64,000 bases of DNA from Frankia sp. RB7 (lineage in GTDB: Bacteria; Pseudomonadota; Alphaproteobacteria; Rhizobiales; Xanthobacteraceae). Numbering within the stretch: position 1 is the stretch's first letter; each line of letters begins with the position of its first letter. Shown in pieces: positions 45,832-54,734 of the stretch. The stretch is from contig JAUEPE010000004.1 in the NCBI GenBank assembly GCA_030403585.1, positions 1 to 64,000 on the forward strand, written 5' to 3'. The position numbers and the translations under genes were made by a program. The notes below the pieces were generated by a model. That model was not told the DNA's origin. It saw only the letters and a list, made by a program, of their open reading frames with translations, and did not search any database.

Positions 45832-46317
45832 ATGGCGATCCAGACTGGCGACAAGCTGCCCGAGGCGAAATTCCGCGTGATGACGGCGGAAGGCCCGCAG
45901 GTGAAGACCACCGACGATATCTTCAAGGGCAAGAAAGTGGCGCTGTTCGCGGTGCCCGGCGCCTACACCGGCACCTGCCACAAGATGCATCTGCCGAGCA
46001 TCTTCCTCAACGCCTACGCCATGAAGGACAAGGGCGTCGACACCATCGCGATCGTCTCGGTCAACGACGCCTTCGTCATGAACGCCTGGAAGCGCGACAC
46101 CGACCAGCGCGACGAAGCGATCTTCCTCGCCGACGGCAATGCCGACTTCGCCAAGGCGATCGGCATGGAGCTCGACGCCTCCGGCAACGGCCTCGGCATC
46201 CGCTCCAAGCGCTATTCGATGCTGGTCGAGGACGGCGTGGTCAAGAAGCTGAATCTCGAGGCGATGCCCGGCAAGGTCGAGGTCTCCGGCGGCGATACGC
46301 TGCTGGGGCAGCTCTGA
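45832..46317 (+). CDS. Peroxiredoxin (Prx5/PrxII type)
   Basis: A 161-residue thiol peroxidase. The active site is PGAYTGTCHKMHLPSI with peroxidatic C49; the canonical motif is PGAFTPTCS, so Gly-Thr replaces Pro-Thr. The Thr two before the Cys and a distal conserved Arg region (GIRSKRYSMLVEDGVVKKL) are present. There are no other cysteines, so it is a 1-Cys enzyme reduced by glutathione/glutaredoxin or thioredoxin. GGAGAAACGACG precedes the ATG at 45832. It is separated from fadD by the B-family repeat and followed by the A2 repeat, so it is probably transcribed alone. Confidence 0.9.
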   Translation: MAIQTGDKLPEAKFRVMTAEGPQVKTTDDIFKGKKVALFAVPGAYTGTCHKMHLPSIFLNAYAMKDKGVDTIAIVSVNDAFVMNAWKRDTDQRDEAIFLADGNADFAKAIGMELDASGNGLGIRSKRYSMLVEDGVVKKLNLEAMPGKVEVSGGDTLLGQL

Positions 46318-46350
46318 GCTTTAGGCGCCGCTCTCAACCACAAATGACAC

Positions 46351-46452
46351 TGTCATGCCCCGCGAAAGCGGGGCATCCAGTATTGCAGAGGCTTCGAGAT
46401 TTATCACAGCCGCCGCGGCGTACTGGATCGTCCGGTCAAGCCGGGCGATGAC
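46351..46452. repeat. REP-doublet palindrome, copy A2 (inverted orientation)
   Basis: About 100 bases running from TGTCATGCCCCGCGAAAGCGGGGCATCC (in parts) to GGCGATGAC. Relative to the copies at 1800 and 50292 the internal marker CCGCGGCGTA is on the right, so this copy is inverted. The left hairpin has a G-C pair where A1 has T-A; the right hairpin has a T-G wobble. It lies between the convergent peroxiredoxin and rnhA genes. Confidence 0.85.
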
Positions 46453-46478
46453 GGCTAAGAGTGTAGCGGCATTGCCGA

Positions 46479-46931
46479 CTACGCCTTCGTCCTCGCCATC
46501 GCGACACCATCCCGCGCCAGCTGATCGGCCCGCTCGTTCTCGGGATGACCGGCATGGCCCTTCACCCAGTGCCAGCGCACGTCATGCGCCTTCAGCGCGG
46601 CATCGAGGCGCTGCCATAGCTCGACGTTCTTGACCGGCTTCTTGTCGGCGGTGCGCCAGCCGTTGCGCTTCCAGCCGTGGATCCAGCCGGTGATGCCCTG
46701 CCGCACATATTGGCTGTCGGTGTAGAGATCGACCGTGCACGGCTTCTTCAGCGCTTCGAGCGCCGAGATCGCCGCCATCAATTCCATCTGGTTGTTGGTG
46801 GTGTGACGCTCGCCGCCGTTCAGCTCTTTTTCCTTGTCGCCGAACTTCAGGATCGCGCCCCAGCCGCCGGGCCCGGGATTTCCCGAGCAGGCGCCGTCGG
46901 TATAGATCGTGACATTGGGGAGCTCGCTCAC
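46479..46931 (-). CDS. rnhA: Ribonuclease HI
   Basis: A 150-residue RNase H that cleaves the RNA strand of RNA-DNA hybrids. All four catalytic acidic residues are in place: [16 protein letters not shown] (Asp), [12 protein letters not shown] (Glu), LYTDSQYV (Asp) and ENERADQLA (Asp). The basic protrusion [20 protein letters not shown] is typical of the bacterial type I enzyme. The GTG start at 46931 overlaps the thrB stop (GTGA), so it is coupled to the upstream gene; the longer open frame upstream is a shadow of thrB. Order ispH-thrB-rnhA is the usual alphaproteobacterial operon. Confidence 0.95.
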   Translation of the reverse strand: MSELPNVTIYTDGACSGNPGPGGWGAILKFGDKEKELNGGERHTTNNQMELMAAISALEALKKPCTVDLYTDSQYVRQGITGWIHGWKRNGWRTADKKPVKNVELWQRLDAALKAHDVRWHWVKGHAGHPENERADQLARDGVAMARTKA

Positions 46932-47923
46932 GCGACCAGTCCTGACGGCATCAGCCCATAATCGCGCGCGCTGGAGACGCTCTGGTGGAAGCGCAGCTTG
47001 CGAAAATATTCCAGCGGGTCCTTCGGCTTGACCAGCGCGCCCGGCGGCACGTTGAGCCAGTCGACCAGCCGCGTCAGCAGGAAGCGGATCGCGGCACCAC
47101 GCGCCAGCAGCGGCAGTGCGGCCTCTTCCGCCTCGGAGAGTTTTCGCAAGCGGCCATAGGCGTTGAGGAAGGCGCGCGCCTTGGTGACGTTGAAGGAATG
47201 ATCCGGCTCGAAACACCAGGCGTTCAGGCAGATCGCGACGTCATAGGCCAGCATGTCGTTGCAGGCGAAGGTGAAGTCGATGATGCCTGAGAGCTTGTCG
47301 CCGAGGAAGAAGACGTTGTCGTTGAAGAGGTCGGCGTGGATCACGCCTTCCGGCAGATTGGTCGGCCAGACGCCGCCCGAGAGATAGTCGAGTTCGGCCG
47401 CGAGGAACGCGCGCAGCCCCGGCTGCACCTCGTCGGCGCGGTGTGAGGCTGCATCGAACAGCGGCCGCCAGCCCGCAACCGACAGCGCGTTGGCACGCTT
47501 GATCGCAAAATTCTCGCCTGCCAGATGCATCCGGGCCAGGCCCTCGCCGACGCCGGCGCAATGGGCCACGTTCGGCTTGCGCGGCCAGACGCCTTCGAGA
47601 AAGGTGATGATCGCCGCGGGGCGTCCGGACAGCTCGCGCAGCGCCTCGCCGTCCCTCGCCTTGACCGGCAGCGGGCAGCTGACGCCGTGCTCGGCGAGAT
47701 GCGTCATCAACGCGAGAAAGAACGGCAGATCGTTCTTCGCCACGCGCTTCTCATAGAGCGTGAGGATGAACGAGGCTCCGTTGTTTCCCTGGGTGGTGTG
47801 CAGCAGGAAGTTGGTGTTCTCGACGCCCTCGGCGATGCCCTTGTAGGAGAGCAATTCGCCGAGATCGTATTGCTTCAGGAAATCCGCAAGCTCGTCGGCG
47901 GCAACGTCGGTGTAGACCGCCAT
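46928..47923 (-). CDS. thrB: Homoserine kinase (type II, ThrB)
   Basis: A 331-residue kinase of the aminoglycoside-phosphotransferase fold, phosphorylating homoserine in threonine synthesis. The N-terminus [41 protein letters not shown] (in parts) is diagnostic of this alphaproteobacterial/pseudomonad type, which is unrelated to the GHMP kinase of enterics. Catalytic motifs are [14 protein letters not shown] (His-x-Asp-x4-Asn) and [17 protein letters not shown]. It starts 6 bases after the ispH stop and overlaps rnhA, so ispH-thrB-rnhA form one transcript. Confidence 0.95.
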   Translation of the reverse strand: MAVYTDVAADELADFLKQYDLGELLSYKGIAEGVENTNFLLHTTQGNNGASFILTLYEKRVAKNDLPFFLALMTHLAEHGVSCPLPVKARDGEALRELSGRPAAIITFLEGVWPRKPNVAHCAGVGEGLARMHLAGENFAIKRANALSVAGWRPLFDAASHRADEVQPGLRAFLAAELDYLSGGVWPTNLPEGVIHADLFNDNVFFLGDKLSGIIDFTFACNDMLAYDVAICLNAWCFEPDHSFNVTKARAFLNAYGRLRKLSEAEEAALPLLARGAAIRFLLTRLVDWLNVPPGALVKPKDPLEYFRKLRFHQSVSSARDYGLMPSGLVA

Positions 47924-47929
47924 AAAGGT

Positions 47930-48898
47930 CTACTCGGCGGCGGCTTCGGGGCGCACCTGGCGCGGCAGCGGGAAGAACTCGTTCTCTTCCGCGGCCGAGA
48001 CCGTTTCCACATGCAGCGTATAGCGCTCGGCAAACGCGTCCATGATTTCCTCGACGATCACTTCCGGCGCCGACGCGCCCGCGGTGATGCCGAGGCTGGT
48101 GATGTTTTCGAACCGCGTCCAGTCGAGGTCGGCCGCGCGCTGCGCCAGCACCGCAACCTTGCAGCCCTCGCGCTCGGCGACCTCGCGCAGGCGCTGCGAG
48201 TTCGACGAATTGGGGGCACCGACAACGATGAGCGCGTCGACCACCGGCGCCACCTTCTTCACCGCGAGCTGGCGGTTGGTGGTGGCGTAGCAGATGTCTT
48301 CCTTGTGCGGCCCGTTGATGTTCGGGAAGCGCTCCTTGAGCAGCGCCACGATCTCCGCGGTGTCGTCGATCGACAGCGTGGTCTGGGTCACGAAGGCCAG
48401 ATTGTTCGGGTCCTTCGGAGCGATGGTCTTGGCGTCTTCCGCGGTCTCGATCAGGGTGACCGCGCCGACCGGCAGCTGGCCGAGCGTGCCGACCACTTCG
48501 GGATGATGGGAATGGCCGATCAGGAATATCTCGCGGCCGCGCTTGAAGTGAATCGCGGCCTCGCGGTGCACCTTGGTCACCAGCGGGCAGGTCGCATCGA
48601 GCGAGAACAGATTGCGGGACGAGGCGTCGGCCGGAACCGACTTCGGCACGCCATGGGCCGAGAACACGACGGGCGCGGTGGTATTTTCCGGAATCTCGGC
48701 CAGCTCCTCGACGAAGATGGCGCCCTTCTTTTTCAACCCGTCGACGACGTATTTGTTGTGCACAATCTCGTGGCGAACATAGACCGGGGCGCCATATTTA
48801 TCGAGTGCCCGTTCCACGGTGTCGATCGCCCGGACCACTCCGGCGCAGAAGCCGCGAGGAGAACAAAGCACTAACTTGAGGTCTGGTTTGGCTGACAT
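47930..48898 (-). CDS. ispH: 4-hydroxy-3-methylbut-2-enyl diphosphate reductase
   Basis: A 322-residue iron-sulfur enzyme for the last step of the MEP isoprenoid pathway, yielding IPP and DMAPP. The three cluster cysteines are in their conserved settings: [13 protein letters not shown] near residue 18, [12 protein letters not shown], and [10 protein letters not shown]. Further family motifs are [27 protein letters not shown] and NSSNSQRL. I chose the ATG at 48898 ([16 protein letters not shown]), preceded by GAGA; the frame is open to 48922. It is the first gene of the ispH-thrB-rnhA operon. The 264 bases upstream, shared with divergent trcR, hold no gene. Confidence 0.96.
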   Translation of the reverse strand: MSAKPDLKLVLCSPRGFCAGVVRAIDTVERALDKYGAPVYVRHEIVHNKYVVDGLKKKGAIFVEELAEIPENTTAPVVFSAHGVPKSVPADASSRNLFSLDATCPLVTKVHREAAIHFKRGREIFLIGHSHHPEVVGTLGQLPVGAVTLIETAEDAKTIAPKDPNNLAFVTQTTLSIDDTAEIVALLKERFPNINGPHKEDICYATTNRQLAVKKVAPVVDALIVVGAPNSSNSQRLREVAEREGCKVAVLAQRAADLDWTRFENITSLGITAGASAPEVIVEEIMDAFAERYTLHVETVSAAEENEFFPLPRQVRPEAAAE

Positions 48899-49162
48899 TG
48901 AGCGATCTCGGGACCGAATCACCCATTCGCCTTCTGGCGGGGGACGGTCGATGGATGAAAAGGGCTAAAACGGTCTGCTTGGACTTTATAGCGACTTGAG
49001 AGGGAATTGGGCCCCCTTTCGGGCGCTGTCAAGGCACTATCTATAGCAGAACCATTGCGTGGCTACCCCCTCCGGGCTTATATAGCGCGAATTCCCTGTC
49101 ATCGCTGATGACCACCGGTTTCGCCTCCAAAAGGGGTGGGCGAAGCACAAAGGAGATTTGCC

Positions 49163-49858
49163 ATGAGCAACGCACCTCTGATGCCCAAGGCGACCGCCGT
49201 CTGGCTGCTCGACAACACCGCGCTGACCTTCGACCAGGTCGCCGATTTCACCAAGATGCACCCCCTCGAGGTGCGTGCGATCGCCGACGGTGACGCTGCC
49301 CAGGGCATCAAGGGCAGTGACCCGATTTCCAACGGCCAGCTGACCCGCGAGGAGATCGAGAAGGGCGAGAAGAACCCGGACTTCCGGCTCCGTCTCCAGG
49401 AGAGCAAGGTCGTGCTGCCGCCCCAGCCCAAACGCAAGGGCCCGCGCTACACCCCAGTGTCGCGCCGCCACGAGCGCCCCAGCGCCATCCTCTGGCTGCT
49501 GCGCAGTCATCCGGAGCTCAAGGACGCCCAGGTCATGCGCCTGGTCGGCACCACCAAGAGCACCATCGCCAGCGTCCGCGACCGCACCCACTGGAACACG
49601 TCCCAGCTGACCCCGATCGACCCGGTCACGCTCGGCCTCTGCTCGCAGATCGAGCTCGATTTCGAGGTGGCACGCGCGGCCAAGGAAAAGCCGATCGACA
49701 CAGCCTATGGCGGAGCCACTTTGCTGCCGGCCTCCGAGACCACCAAGAAGGACGAGTACGAGCCGTCGGAGAAGTCGAGCGACGACCTCAACGTCGACGC
49801 CGTGTTCGCCAAGCTCAAGACCCTCGGCGGCAAGAAGCAGGAGCAAGAGGAGGAGTAG
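49163..49858 (+). CDS. trcR: DUF1013 protein, TrcR-like cell cycle regulator
   Basis: A 231-residue protein matching DUF1013, known in Caulobacter as TrcR, an alphaproteobacterial regulator that associates with RNA polymerase. The N-terminal MSNAPLMPKATAVWLLDNTALTFDQVADF (in parts) and GIKGSDPISNGQLTREEIEKGE are diagnostic, and RYTPVSRRHERPSAILWLLR with KSTIASVRDRTHWN suggests a helix-turn-helix. The tail is acidic and low-complexity (KKQEQEEE). AGGAGA lies 7 bases before the ATG at 49163. It is divergent from ispH and closed by a terminator at 49892. Confidence 0.9.
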   Translation: MSNAPLMPKATAVWLLDNTALTFDQVADFTKMHPLEVRAIADGDAAQGIKGSDPISNGQLTREEIEKGEKNPDFRLRLQESKVVLPPQPKRKGPRYTPVSRRHERPSAILWLLRSHPELKDAQVMRLVGTTKSTIASVRDRTHWNTSQLTPIDPVTLGLCSQIELDFEVARAAKEKPIDTAYGGATLLPASETTKKDEYEPSEKSSDDLNVDAVFAKLKTLGGKKQEQEEE

Positions 49859-49891
49859 TCCTCGCTCTTCGTTTGCGATCGAATGCACTTC

Positions 49892-49924
49892 AAACGCGGC
49901 GGGGCAACCTGCCGCGTTTTTGTT
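49892..49924 (+). terminator. Rho-independent terminator of trcR
   Basis: A 9-bp stem AAACGCGGC (49892-49900) / GCCGCGTTT (49911-49919) with a 10-base loop, followed by TTGTT. It begins 33 bases after the trcR stop and may also serve the convergent lipoprotein gene. Confidence 0.85.
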
Positions 49925-49943
49925 TGCGGCTTCCTTTGGCGGA

Positions 49944-50213
49944 CTACGGCCGATCCGGATGGTTCAACATGTATTCGCCGAGATCGCGCTGGCGACGATC
50001 GGCGCGTGAGGTGGCGGCATTACGCTGCACGTCGCGGTCCTTGCGGCAGGCCACATATTCCGGCGAACCGACCGCGAGGCCGCGACTCTGGCACACCGCA
50101 TCGTCGTCGTCGCCGCCCATCGCTATCGGCGTCTGGTAGCGCGCCGAGCAGGCGGAGAGAGCGATGGCGAGCAGGGCAACTGCGAGCAGGCGCGGCGCGG
50201 TGGCGAGTGGCAT
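49944..50213 (-). CDS. Small lipoprotein
   Basis: An 89-residue protein with a lipoprotein signal peptide: hydrophobic LLAVALLAIALSAC with the lipobox L-S-A-C (Cys at about residue 22). The mature part is hydrophilic with two further cysteines (VCQSRGLAVGSPEYVACRKDRD) and a C-terminal RQRDLGEYMLNHPDRP. A conserved pattern of C-x(n)-C followed by RKDRD occurs in several rhizobial small lipoproteins. It is convergent with trcR. The function is unknown. Confidence 0.78.
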   Translation of the reverse strand: MPLATAPRLLAVALLAIALSACSARYQTPIAMGGDDDDAVCQSRGLAVGSPEYVACRKDRDVQRNAATSRADRRQRDLGEYMLNHPDRP

Positions 50214-50291
50214 ACGAGGTCCCTCATTGGCCGGCCCTGTTTAGCGCGGAATACGGAGAATGTAAGTCGGCAGACGCCGCTCCGCGCTCGC

Positions 50292-50394
50292 TGTCATTCC
50301 CCGCGAAGGCGGGGAATCCAGTACGCCGCGGCTTCTCGGCTCTAGCATCGCCGTCTCTGGAATACTGGATCATCCGCTTTCGCGGGTGATGACA
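50292..50394. repeat. REP-doublet palindrome, copy A3
   Basis: About 103 bases from TGTCATTCCCCGCGAAGGCG to GCGGGTGATGACA, in the same orientation as the copy at 1800 (CCAGTACGCCGCGG on the left, CTGGAATACTGG on the right). The right hairpin CATCCGC / GCGGGTG shows substitutions relative to A1 that keep pairing through a G-T wobble. It sits between the lipoprotein promoter side and the prpE 3' end. Confidence 0.85.
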
Positions 50395-50406
50395 GCGGAG
50401 AAAAAT

Positions 50407-52317
50407 TCACACCCGTCCCTTCAGCGCCTCTCCGATCTCGTCGAGCACCTTGGGGTCCTCGATCGTGGCGGGCATGGTCCAGGCCTCGCCGTCGGCGATC
50501 TTCTTGATGGTGCCGCGCAGGATCTTGCCGGAGCGCGTCTTGGGCAGGCGGCCGACGATGATGGCGAGCTTGAAAGCGGCGACGGGGCCGAGCCGGTCGC
50601 GCACAAGTGCCACGATCTCCTTCTCGATCTCGGCGGGCGGCCGCTTCACGCCGGCCTTCAGCACCAGGAAACCGCACGGCACCTCGCCCTTGATCGCGTC
50701 CTTGACGCCGAGCACGGCGCATTCGGCGACATCGGGATGCGACGCCAGAATCTCCTCCATGCCGCCGGTGGAGAGGCGGTGGCCGGCGACATTGATGATG
50801 TCGTCGGTGCGGCCCATGACGAAGACATAGCCGCCCTCGTCCTTGTAGCCGGCATCCGACGTCTTGTAGTAGCCGGGGAATTCGGTGAGGTAGGCCTCCC
50901 TGAAGCGTTCGTCCTGATTCCACAGTGTCGGCAGGCAGCCCGGCGGCATCGGCAGCTTGATGACGATCGAGCCCATGATGTTGGGACCGACCGGCTTCGC
51001 CGCCTCGTCGACGACATCGACCTGGTAGCCCGGCATCGGCACCGTCGGCGAGCCGTGCTTCACCGGCAGCATTCCCAAGCCCACCGGATTGCCGGCAATG
51101 CACCAGCCGGTCTCGGTCTGCCACCAATGATCGATCACAGGGACCTTCAGCTGCTGCTCCGCCCATTCCACCGTCGGCGGATCGGCGCGCTCGCCCGCGA
51201 GGAACAGCGTGCGGAATGTCGACAGATCATATTGCCGGATGAACTTGCCTTCCGGATCCTCTTTCCGGATGGCGCGGAATGCGGTCGGCGCGGTGAAGAA
51301 GGCGACCGCCTTGTGCTGGCTGATGACGCGCCAGAACGCGCCGGCATCGGGCGTGCCGACCGGCTTGCCCTCATACATGATCGAGGTCGCGCCGTGCAGT
51401 AGCGGGCCATAGATGATGTAGCTGTGGCCGACCACCCAGCCGATGTCGGAGCCGCACCACCAGACCTCGCCCGGCTTGACGCCATAGAGATTGAACATCG
51501 ACCATTTCACGGCGACCAGATGCCCGCCATTGTCGCGCACGACGCCCTTGGGAATTCCGGTCGTGCCTGACGTATAGAGAATGTAGAGCGGATCGGTCGC
51601 GGCGACCGGCACGCAAGGCGCGGTCTTGCCGTCGTTCATCGCCTTGCGGCGCAGGCTCGTCCAGTCATAGTCGCGCCTTGGCGTGAGGTCGCAGATCAGC
51701 TGCGGACGCTGCAGCACGATGCAGGCCTTGGGCTTGGCGGACGCGAGCTTGATCGCCTCGTCGAGCAGCGGCTTGTACTGCACGATGCGGCCGGGCTCGA
51801 TACCGCAGCTTGCGGAGAAAATGAGTTTCGGCTGCGCATCGTCGATGCGGGTCGCAAGCTCTTTTGCGGCAAAGCCGCCGAACACCACGGAATGCACCGC
51901 ACCGATGCGCGCACAGGCGAGCATCGCAACCACGGCCTCCGGCACCATCGGCATGTAGAGGATGACGCGATCACCCTTGGCGACGCCAAAATCCCCCATG
52001 ATGGCGGCGAGTGCCTGCACCTCGGCCAGCAACTCGGCATAGGTCAATTTCGTGACCGAATCCGCCAGCGGCGAATCATGGATCAGCGCGACCTGGTCGG
52101 CGCGGCCGCGTTCGACGTGCCGGTCGAGCGCGTTGTAGCAGGTGTTGACGACGCCGCCGGTGAACCAGCGGCCGTAGACGCCCAGGGTGGCATCGAAGAT
52201 TGTCTTCGGCGGCTCGATCCAGTCGATCTCCTTCGCCGCCTCGGCCCAAAAGCTTACAGGGTCGGCCAACGAGCGCGCATAGACGTCGTGATAAAGGCTC
52301 TTTCCTTGGACGTTCAT
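50407..52317 (-). CDS. prpE: Propionyl-CoA synthetase
   Basis: A 636-residue acyl-CoA synthetase of the acetyl/propionyl group. It has the ACAS N-terminal domain (SFWAEAAKEIDWIEPPKTIFD), P-loop YTSGTTGIPKG near residue 250, DIGWVVGHSYIIYGPL, WWQTETGWCIAGN, the adenylate-binding YYKTSDAGYKDEGGY, hinge GRTDDIINVAGHRLSTGGMEE, and the acetylation-site Lys in TRSGKILRG. TSGTTGIPKGVVRDNGG and HRLSTGG (not HRMGTAE) favour PrpE over AcsA. It activates propionate, here without linked methylcitrate genes. The ATG at 52317 follows AAGGAAAG further upstream. The A3 repeat is close to its 3' end. Confidence 0.92.
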   Translation of the reverse strand: MNVQGKSLYHDVYARSLADPVSFWAEAAKEIDWIEPPKTIFDATLGVYGRWFTGGVVNTCYNALDRHVERGRADQVALIHDSPLADSVTKLTYAELLAEVQALAAIMGDFGVAKGDRVILYMPMVPEAVVAMLACARIGAVHSVVFGGFAAKELATRIDDAQPKLIFSASCGIEPGRIVQYKPLLDEAIKLASAKPKACIVLQRPQLICDLTPRRDYDWTSLRRKAMNDGKTAPCVPVAATDPLYILYTSGTTGIPKGVVRDNGGHLVAVKWSMFNLYGVKPGEVWWCGSDIGWVVGHSYIIYGPLLHGATSIMYEGKPVGTPDAGAFWRVISQHKAVAFFTAPTAFRAIRKEDPEGKFIRQYDLSTFRTLFLAGERADPPTVEWAEQQLKVPVIDHWWQTETGWCIAGNPVGLGMLPVKHGSPTVPMPGYQVDVVDEAAKPVGPNIMGSIVIKLPMPPGCLPTLWNQDERFREAYLTEFPGYYKTSDAGYKDEGGYVFVMGRTDDIINVAGHRLSTGGMEEILASHPDVAECAVLGVKDAIKGEVPCGFLVLKAGVKRPPAEIEKEIVALVRDRLGPVAAFKLAIIVGRLPKTRSGKILRGTIKKIADGEAWTMPATIEDPKVLDEIGEALKGRV

Positions 52318-52459
52318 TCCCGCGCTCCCGTTCCCTTTATTGGCCGGATCAAGTGCCGGCCTTGTTTGAGGGGCATTGTCCCGGGATCGGGCCGCGGTTC
52401 AAGCTGAAAAGGATGGTGTACGGTCTCCCTCTCCTCGTTCTTAGGGCGGAGACGCGAAC

Positions 52460-53830
52460 CTAGCCCTCTATCGCATTCAACCGCTGCAACCTGTCCTGCA
52501 TGACCTTCTTCAGATCGTAGCCGGGGCGGCGGAAGCTGGCGTCGCGGGTGGCGAGGAAATCGTGCTGGGATTTACGCAGATCGGCGGCCGAGCGCCGGTT
52601 CATCGATTTCAGCGCGCGCTCATAGGCCTCGGCGAGCTGGCGGTCGAGCATGCCAAGCTGCGGATCGGCGCAGATCACCTTCTCCACCTCGCGCTTCGCA
52701 TCGGCGCAATCGAATGACGGGCCGTTGCCGGAATTCGCAGCCAACGGCTGCGGTGGTCCGGCGCCGAACTTCGCGATCTCCGCCATCATGGTGCGGCGGC
52801 CGTCCGCGGCGTTGGTGTTGCCGGGGTCGAGCCGCAGCGCCGTCTCGTAATCGGCCAGCGCCTTCTTGCGCTCGCCCATCTTGGTATAGAGCACGGCACG
52901 GTTGTTGTAGGTCTTGGCAAAATTCGGATCGAGCTTCAGCGCGTCATTGTAGTCGCTGAGCGCCGCGCCGAACTCGCCCCTGAACTGGTAGGAATCGCCG
53001 CGATTGGTGAAGAAATTCGGCCGCGGCGCCAGCTGAAGCGCCTGGTTGTAGTCGATGATCGCCTTGTCATAGTCTTTCATCGCGGCATAGGCGAGCCCGC
53101 GATTGTCGTAATACTCGGGCACCTTCGGATCGAGCCTGATCGCCTCGCTGTCGTCGGCGACCGACTTGTCGAGCTGGCCGAGCTTCTTGTAGGCCGCGCC
53201 GCGATTGGTGTAGCTGCGCGCCCGGTTCGGATCGAGCCGCAAGGCCTCGCTGAGATCGGCGACCGCCTTGTCGTTGTCACCGTTGAGATAATAGGTCGCG
53301 CCACGATCGGACCAGGCCTGCGCATAATCCGGCTTCAGCTTGATCGCCTTGTCGTAATCGGCAAGCGCCCGGTCGAGCCGGCGCTGGTTGGTGTAAGCGA
53401 CGCCGCGCAACTCATAGGCTTCGGCATCCTGCGGATCGAGCTCGATCGCCTTGCTGAGATCGGACGTGGCGCGGTTGAGATCGCCGCCCGCCTCGCGCAG
53501 CAGGTCGCCGCGCAGGCGCCAGGCGCGCGCATTCTTGCCGTCGAGCGCGATGGCACGGTCGATATCGCGCAGCGCCTGCGTGAGACCGCCGGAGGTCCGC
53601 GCATTGGCGTCGGCCCGAACCAGCAGCGCCGCGACGCGGTCGGAACCTGGGTTCGATGCCTGGTCGATGATGGCGGTGCATGCGGAGATGATTTCGGCTG
53701 GCGCAGCCTTGCTGCCCGTCACGCAATCCGCGGCGGATGCCGGGGCGGCTAGGACAAGGCTGAGCGCCGCGCCGAGGAGGAAATTGCGTAGCGAGGCTTT
53801 GGATATTTGCGCGGAACAACGCGTACGCAT
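52460..53830 (-). CDS. Periplasmic TPR protein with LprI-like C-terminus (paralogue 1)
   Basis: A 456-residue exported protein with a signal peptide (to about residue 33, APASAA). About eight tandem TPR units follow (e.g. ALADYDKAIKLKPDYAQAW, ALSDYNDALKLDPNFAKTY), then an ~80-residue C-terminal domain SFDCADAKREVEKVICADPQLGMLD...AYERALKSM. That domain resembles the N-terminal domain of lysozyme inhibitor LprI/DUF1311, with two conserved Cys. The end YDLKKVMQDRLQRLN is shared with the protein encoded at 53900. The pair are tandem paralogues with 69 bases between them. A role in envelope protein-protein contacts or inhibition of muralytic enzymes is inference. Confidence 0.82.
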   Translation of the reverse strand: MRTRCSAQISKASLRNFLLGAALSLVLAAPASAADCVTGSKAAPAEIISACTAIIDQASNPGSDRVAALLVRADANARTSGGLTQALRDIDRAIALDGKNARAWRLRGDLLREAGGDLNRATSDLSKAIELDPQDAEAYELRGVAYTNQRRLDRALADYDKAIKLKPDYAQAWSDRGATYYLNGDNDKAVADLSEALRLDPNRARSYTNRGAAYKKLGQLDKSVADDSEAIRLDPKVPEYYDNRGLAYAAMKDYDKAIIDYNQALQLAPRPNFFTNRGDSYQFRGEFGAALSDYNDALKLDPNFAKTYNNRAVLYTKMGERKKALADYETALRLDPGNTNAADGRRTMMAEIAKFGAGPPQPLAANSGNGPSFDCADAKREVEKVICADPQLGMLDRQLAEAYERALKSMNRRSAADLRKSQHDFLATRDASFRRPGYDLKKVMQDRLQRLNAIEG

Positions 53831-53899
53831 GCCGAAGCACTCCGTGACATCAGGTTTTCACCATTGTCGCGGCAGGTTGCGATCGGGTTCAAATGGCGG

Positions 53900-54664
53900 C
53901 TAATACCCGTCCACCCCATTCAGCCGCTGCAGCCTGTCCTGCATGGCCTTCTTCAAATCATACCCCGGCCGGCCGAACCCGGCGTTCCGGCGCGCAATAA
54001 AGTCATCCTGCTCGCGCTGGAGTTTCCTGGCCTCGCCCTCGTTGCGCGCCTCGTGCAGCACGCGTGCATTGGCTGCATAGACCTCGCGGTCGAGGTCGGA
54101 GAGCTCGCGGTTTGCGCAGATCGCCTTCTCGACCGGGCGGCGCGCTCCTGCGCAATTGAAGCTGGGCTTGCCGGCGACCGCCATCTGCGCGCCGATCCGC
54201 TCGAGCTCACGCGCGATCGCCTTGTGATTGGCCTTGGCCTTTTCGTGGTTCGGATCGATCCGGAGCGCTGCGCCGAAATCTTGGACCGCCTTGGGCTTGT
54301 CGCCCTTCTTCAGCCAGAGCTCGCCGCGCGCATTGAAGATTTCGGCCAGTGTGGGATCGAGCAGCAACGCGCGGCTGTCGTCGGCGATGGCCCGGTCGAT
54401 CTGGTCATGCCGCGCCAGCAGCGCGCCGCGCGCGATCAGCGCCTTGACCAAATCTGGCCTTGCTGTCTTCTCGTTGTCGATGACGGTAGCGCAGGCCGGG
54501 TCCGCTCTGTCGATATCGTCGGCAGCAGCTGCGGCAAGGCATGCCGCGACGTCGACCTGTATGACGGCCACCGGCTCGCCTCCGGTCGCGGCCCGGGCTG
54601 CGCCGGGCGAGAGTGCCGAGAGCATCACAGCAGCTGACAATTGAATGAGTTTTTGAAAACGCAT
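53900..54664 (-). CDS. Periplasmic TPR protein with LprI-like C-terminus (paralogue 2)
   Basis: A 254-residue exported protein: signal peptide (to about ARAAT, residue 26), two to three TPR-like units (ALIARGALLARHDQIDRAIADDSRALLLDP in parts; LWLKKGDKPKAVQDFGAALRIDP), then the same LprI-like module (SFNCAGARRPVEKAICANRELSDLD). It ends GRPGYDLKKAMQDRLQRLNGVDG, nearly identical to the paralogue at 52460. ATG at 54664 chosen so the signal peptide starts properly; the frame is open to 54712. It diverges from the antiporter gene at 54735 with 70 bases between them. Confidence 0.8.
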   Translation of the reverse strand: MRFQKLIQLSAAVMLSALSPGAARAATGGEPVAVIQVDVAACLAAAAADDIDRADPACATVIDNEKTARPDLVKALIARGALLARHDQIDRAIADDSRALLLDPTLAEIFNARGELWLKKGDKPKAVQDFGAALRIDPNHEKAKANHKAIARELERIGAQMAVAGKPSFNCAGARRPVEKAICANRELSDLDREVYAANARVLHEARNEGEARKLQREQDDFIARRNAGFGRPGYDLKKAMQDRLQRLNGVDGY

Positions 54665-54734
54665 GCTCGCTGCAGTCGGAAACTCTTGCCTTGAGGCCGT
54701 ACTATCCATCATACGGCCGGATTGGTGCTAGCTT

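Noticed and set aside
46932..47216. 95-residue N-terminal extension of RNase HI
   Set aside because: It overlaps thrB out of frame; the GTG at 46931 gives the normal RNase HI length and couples with the thrB stop.
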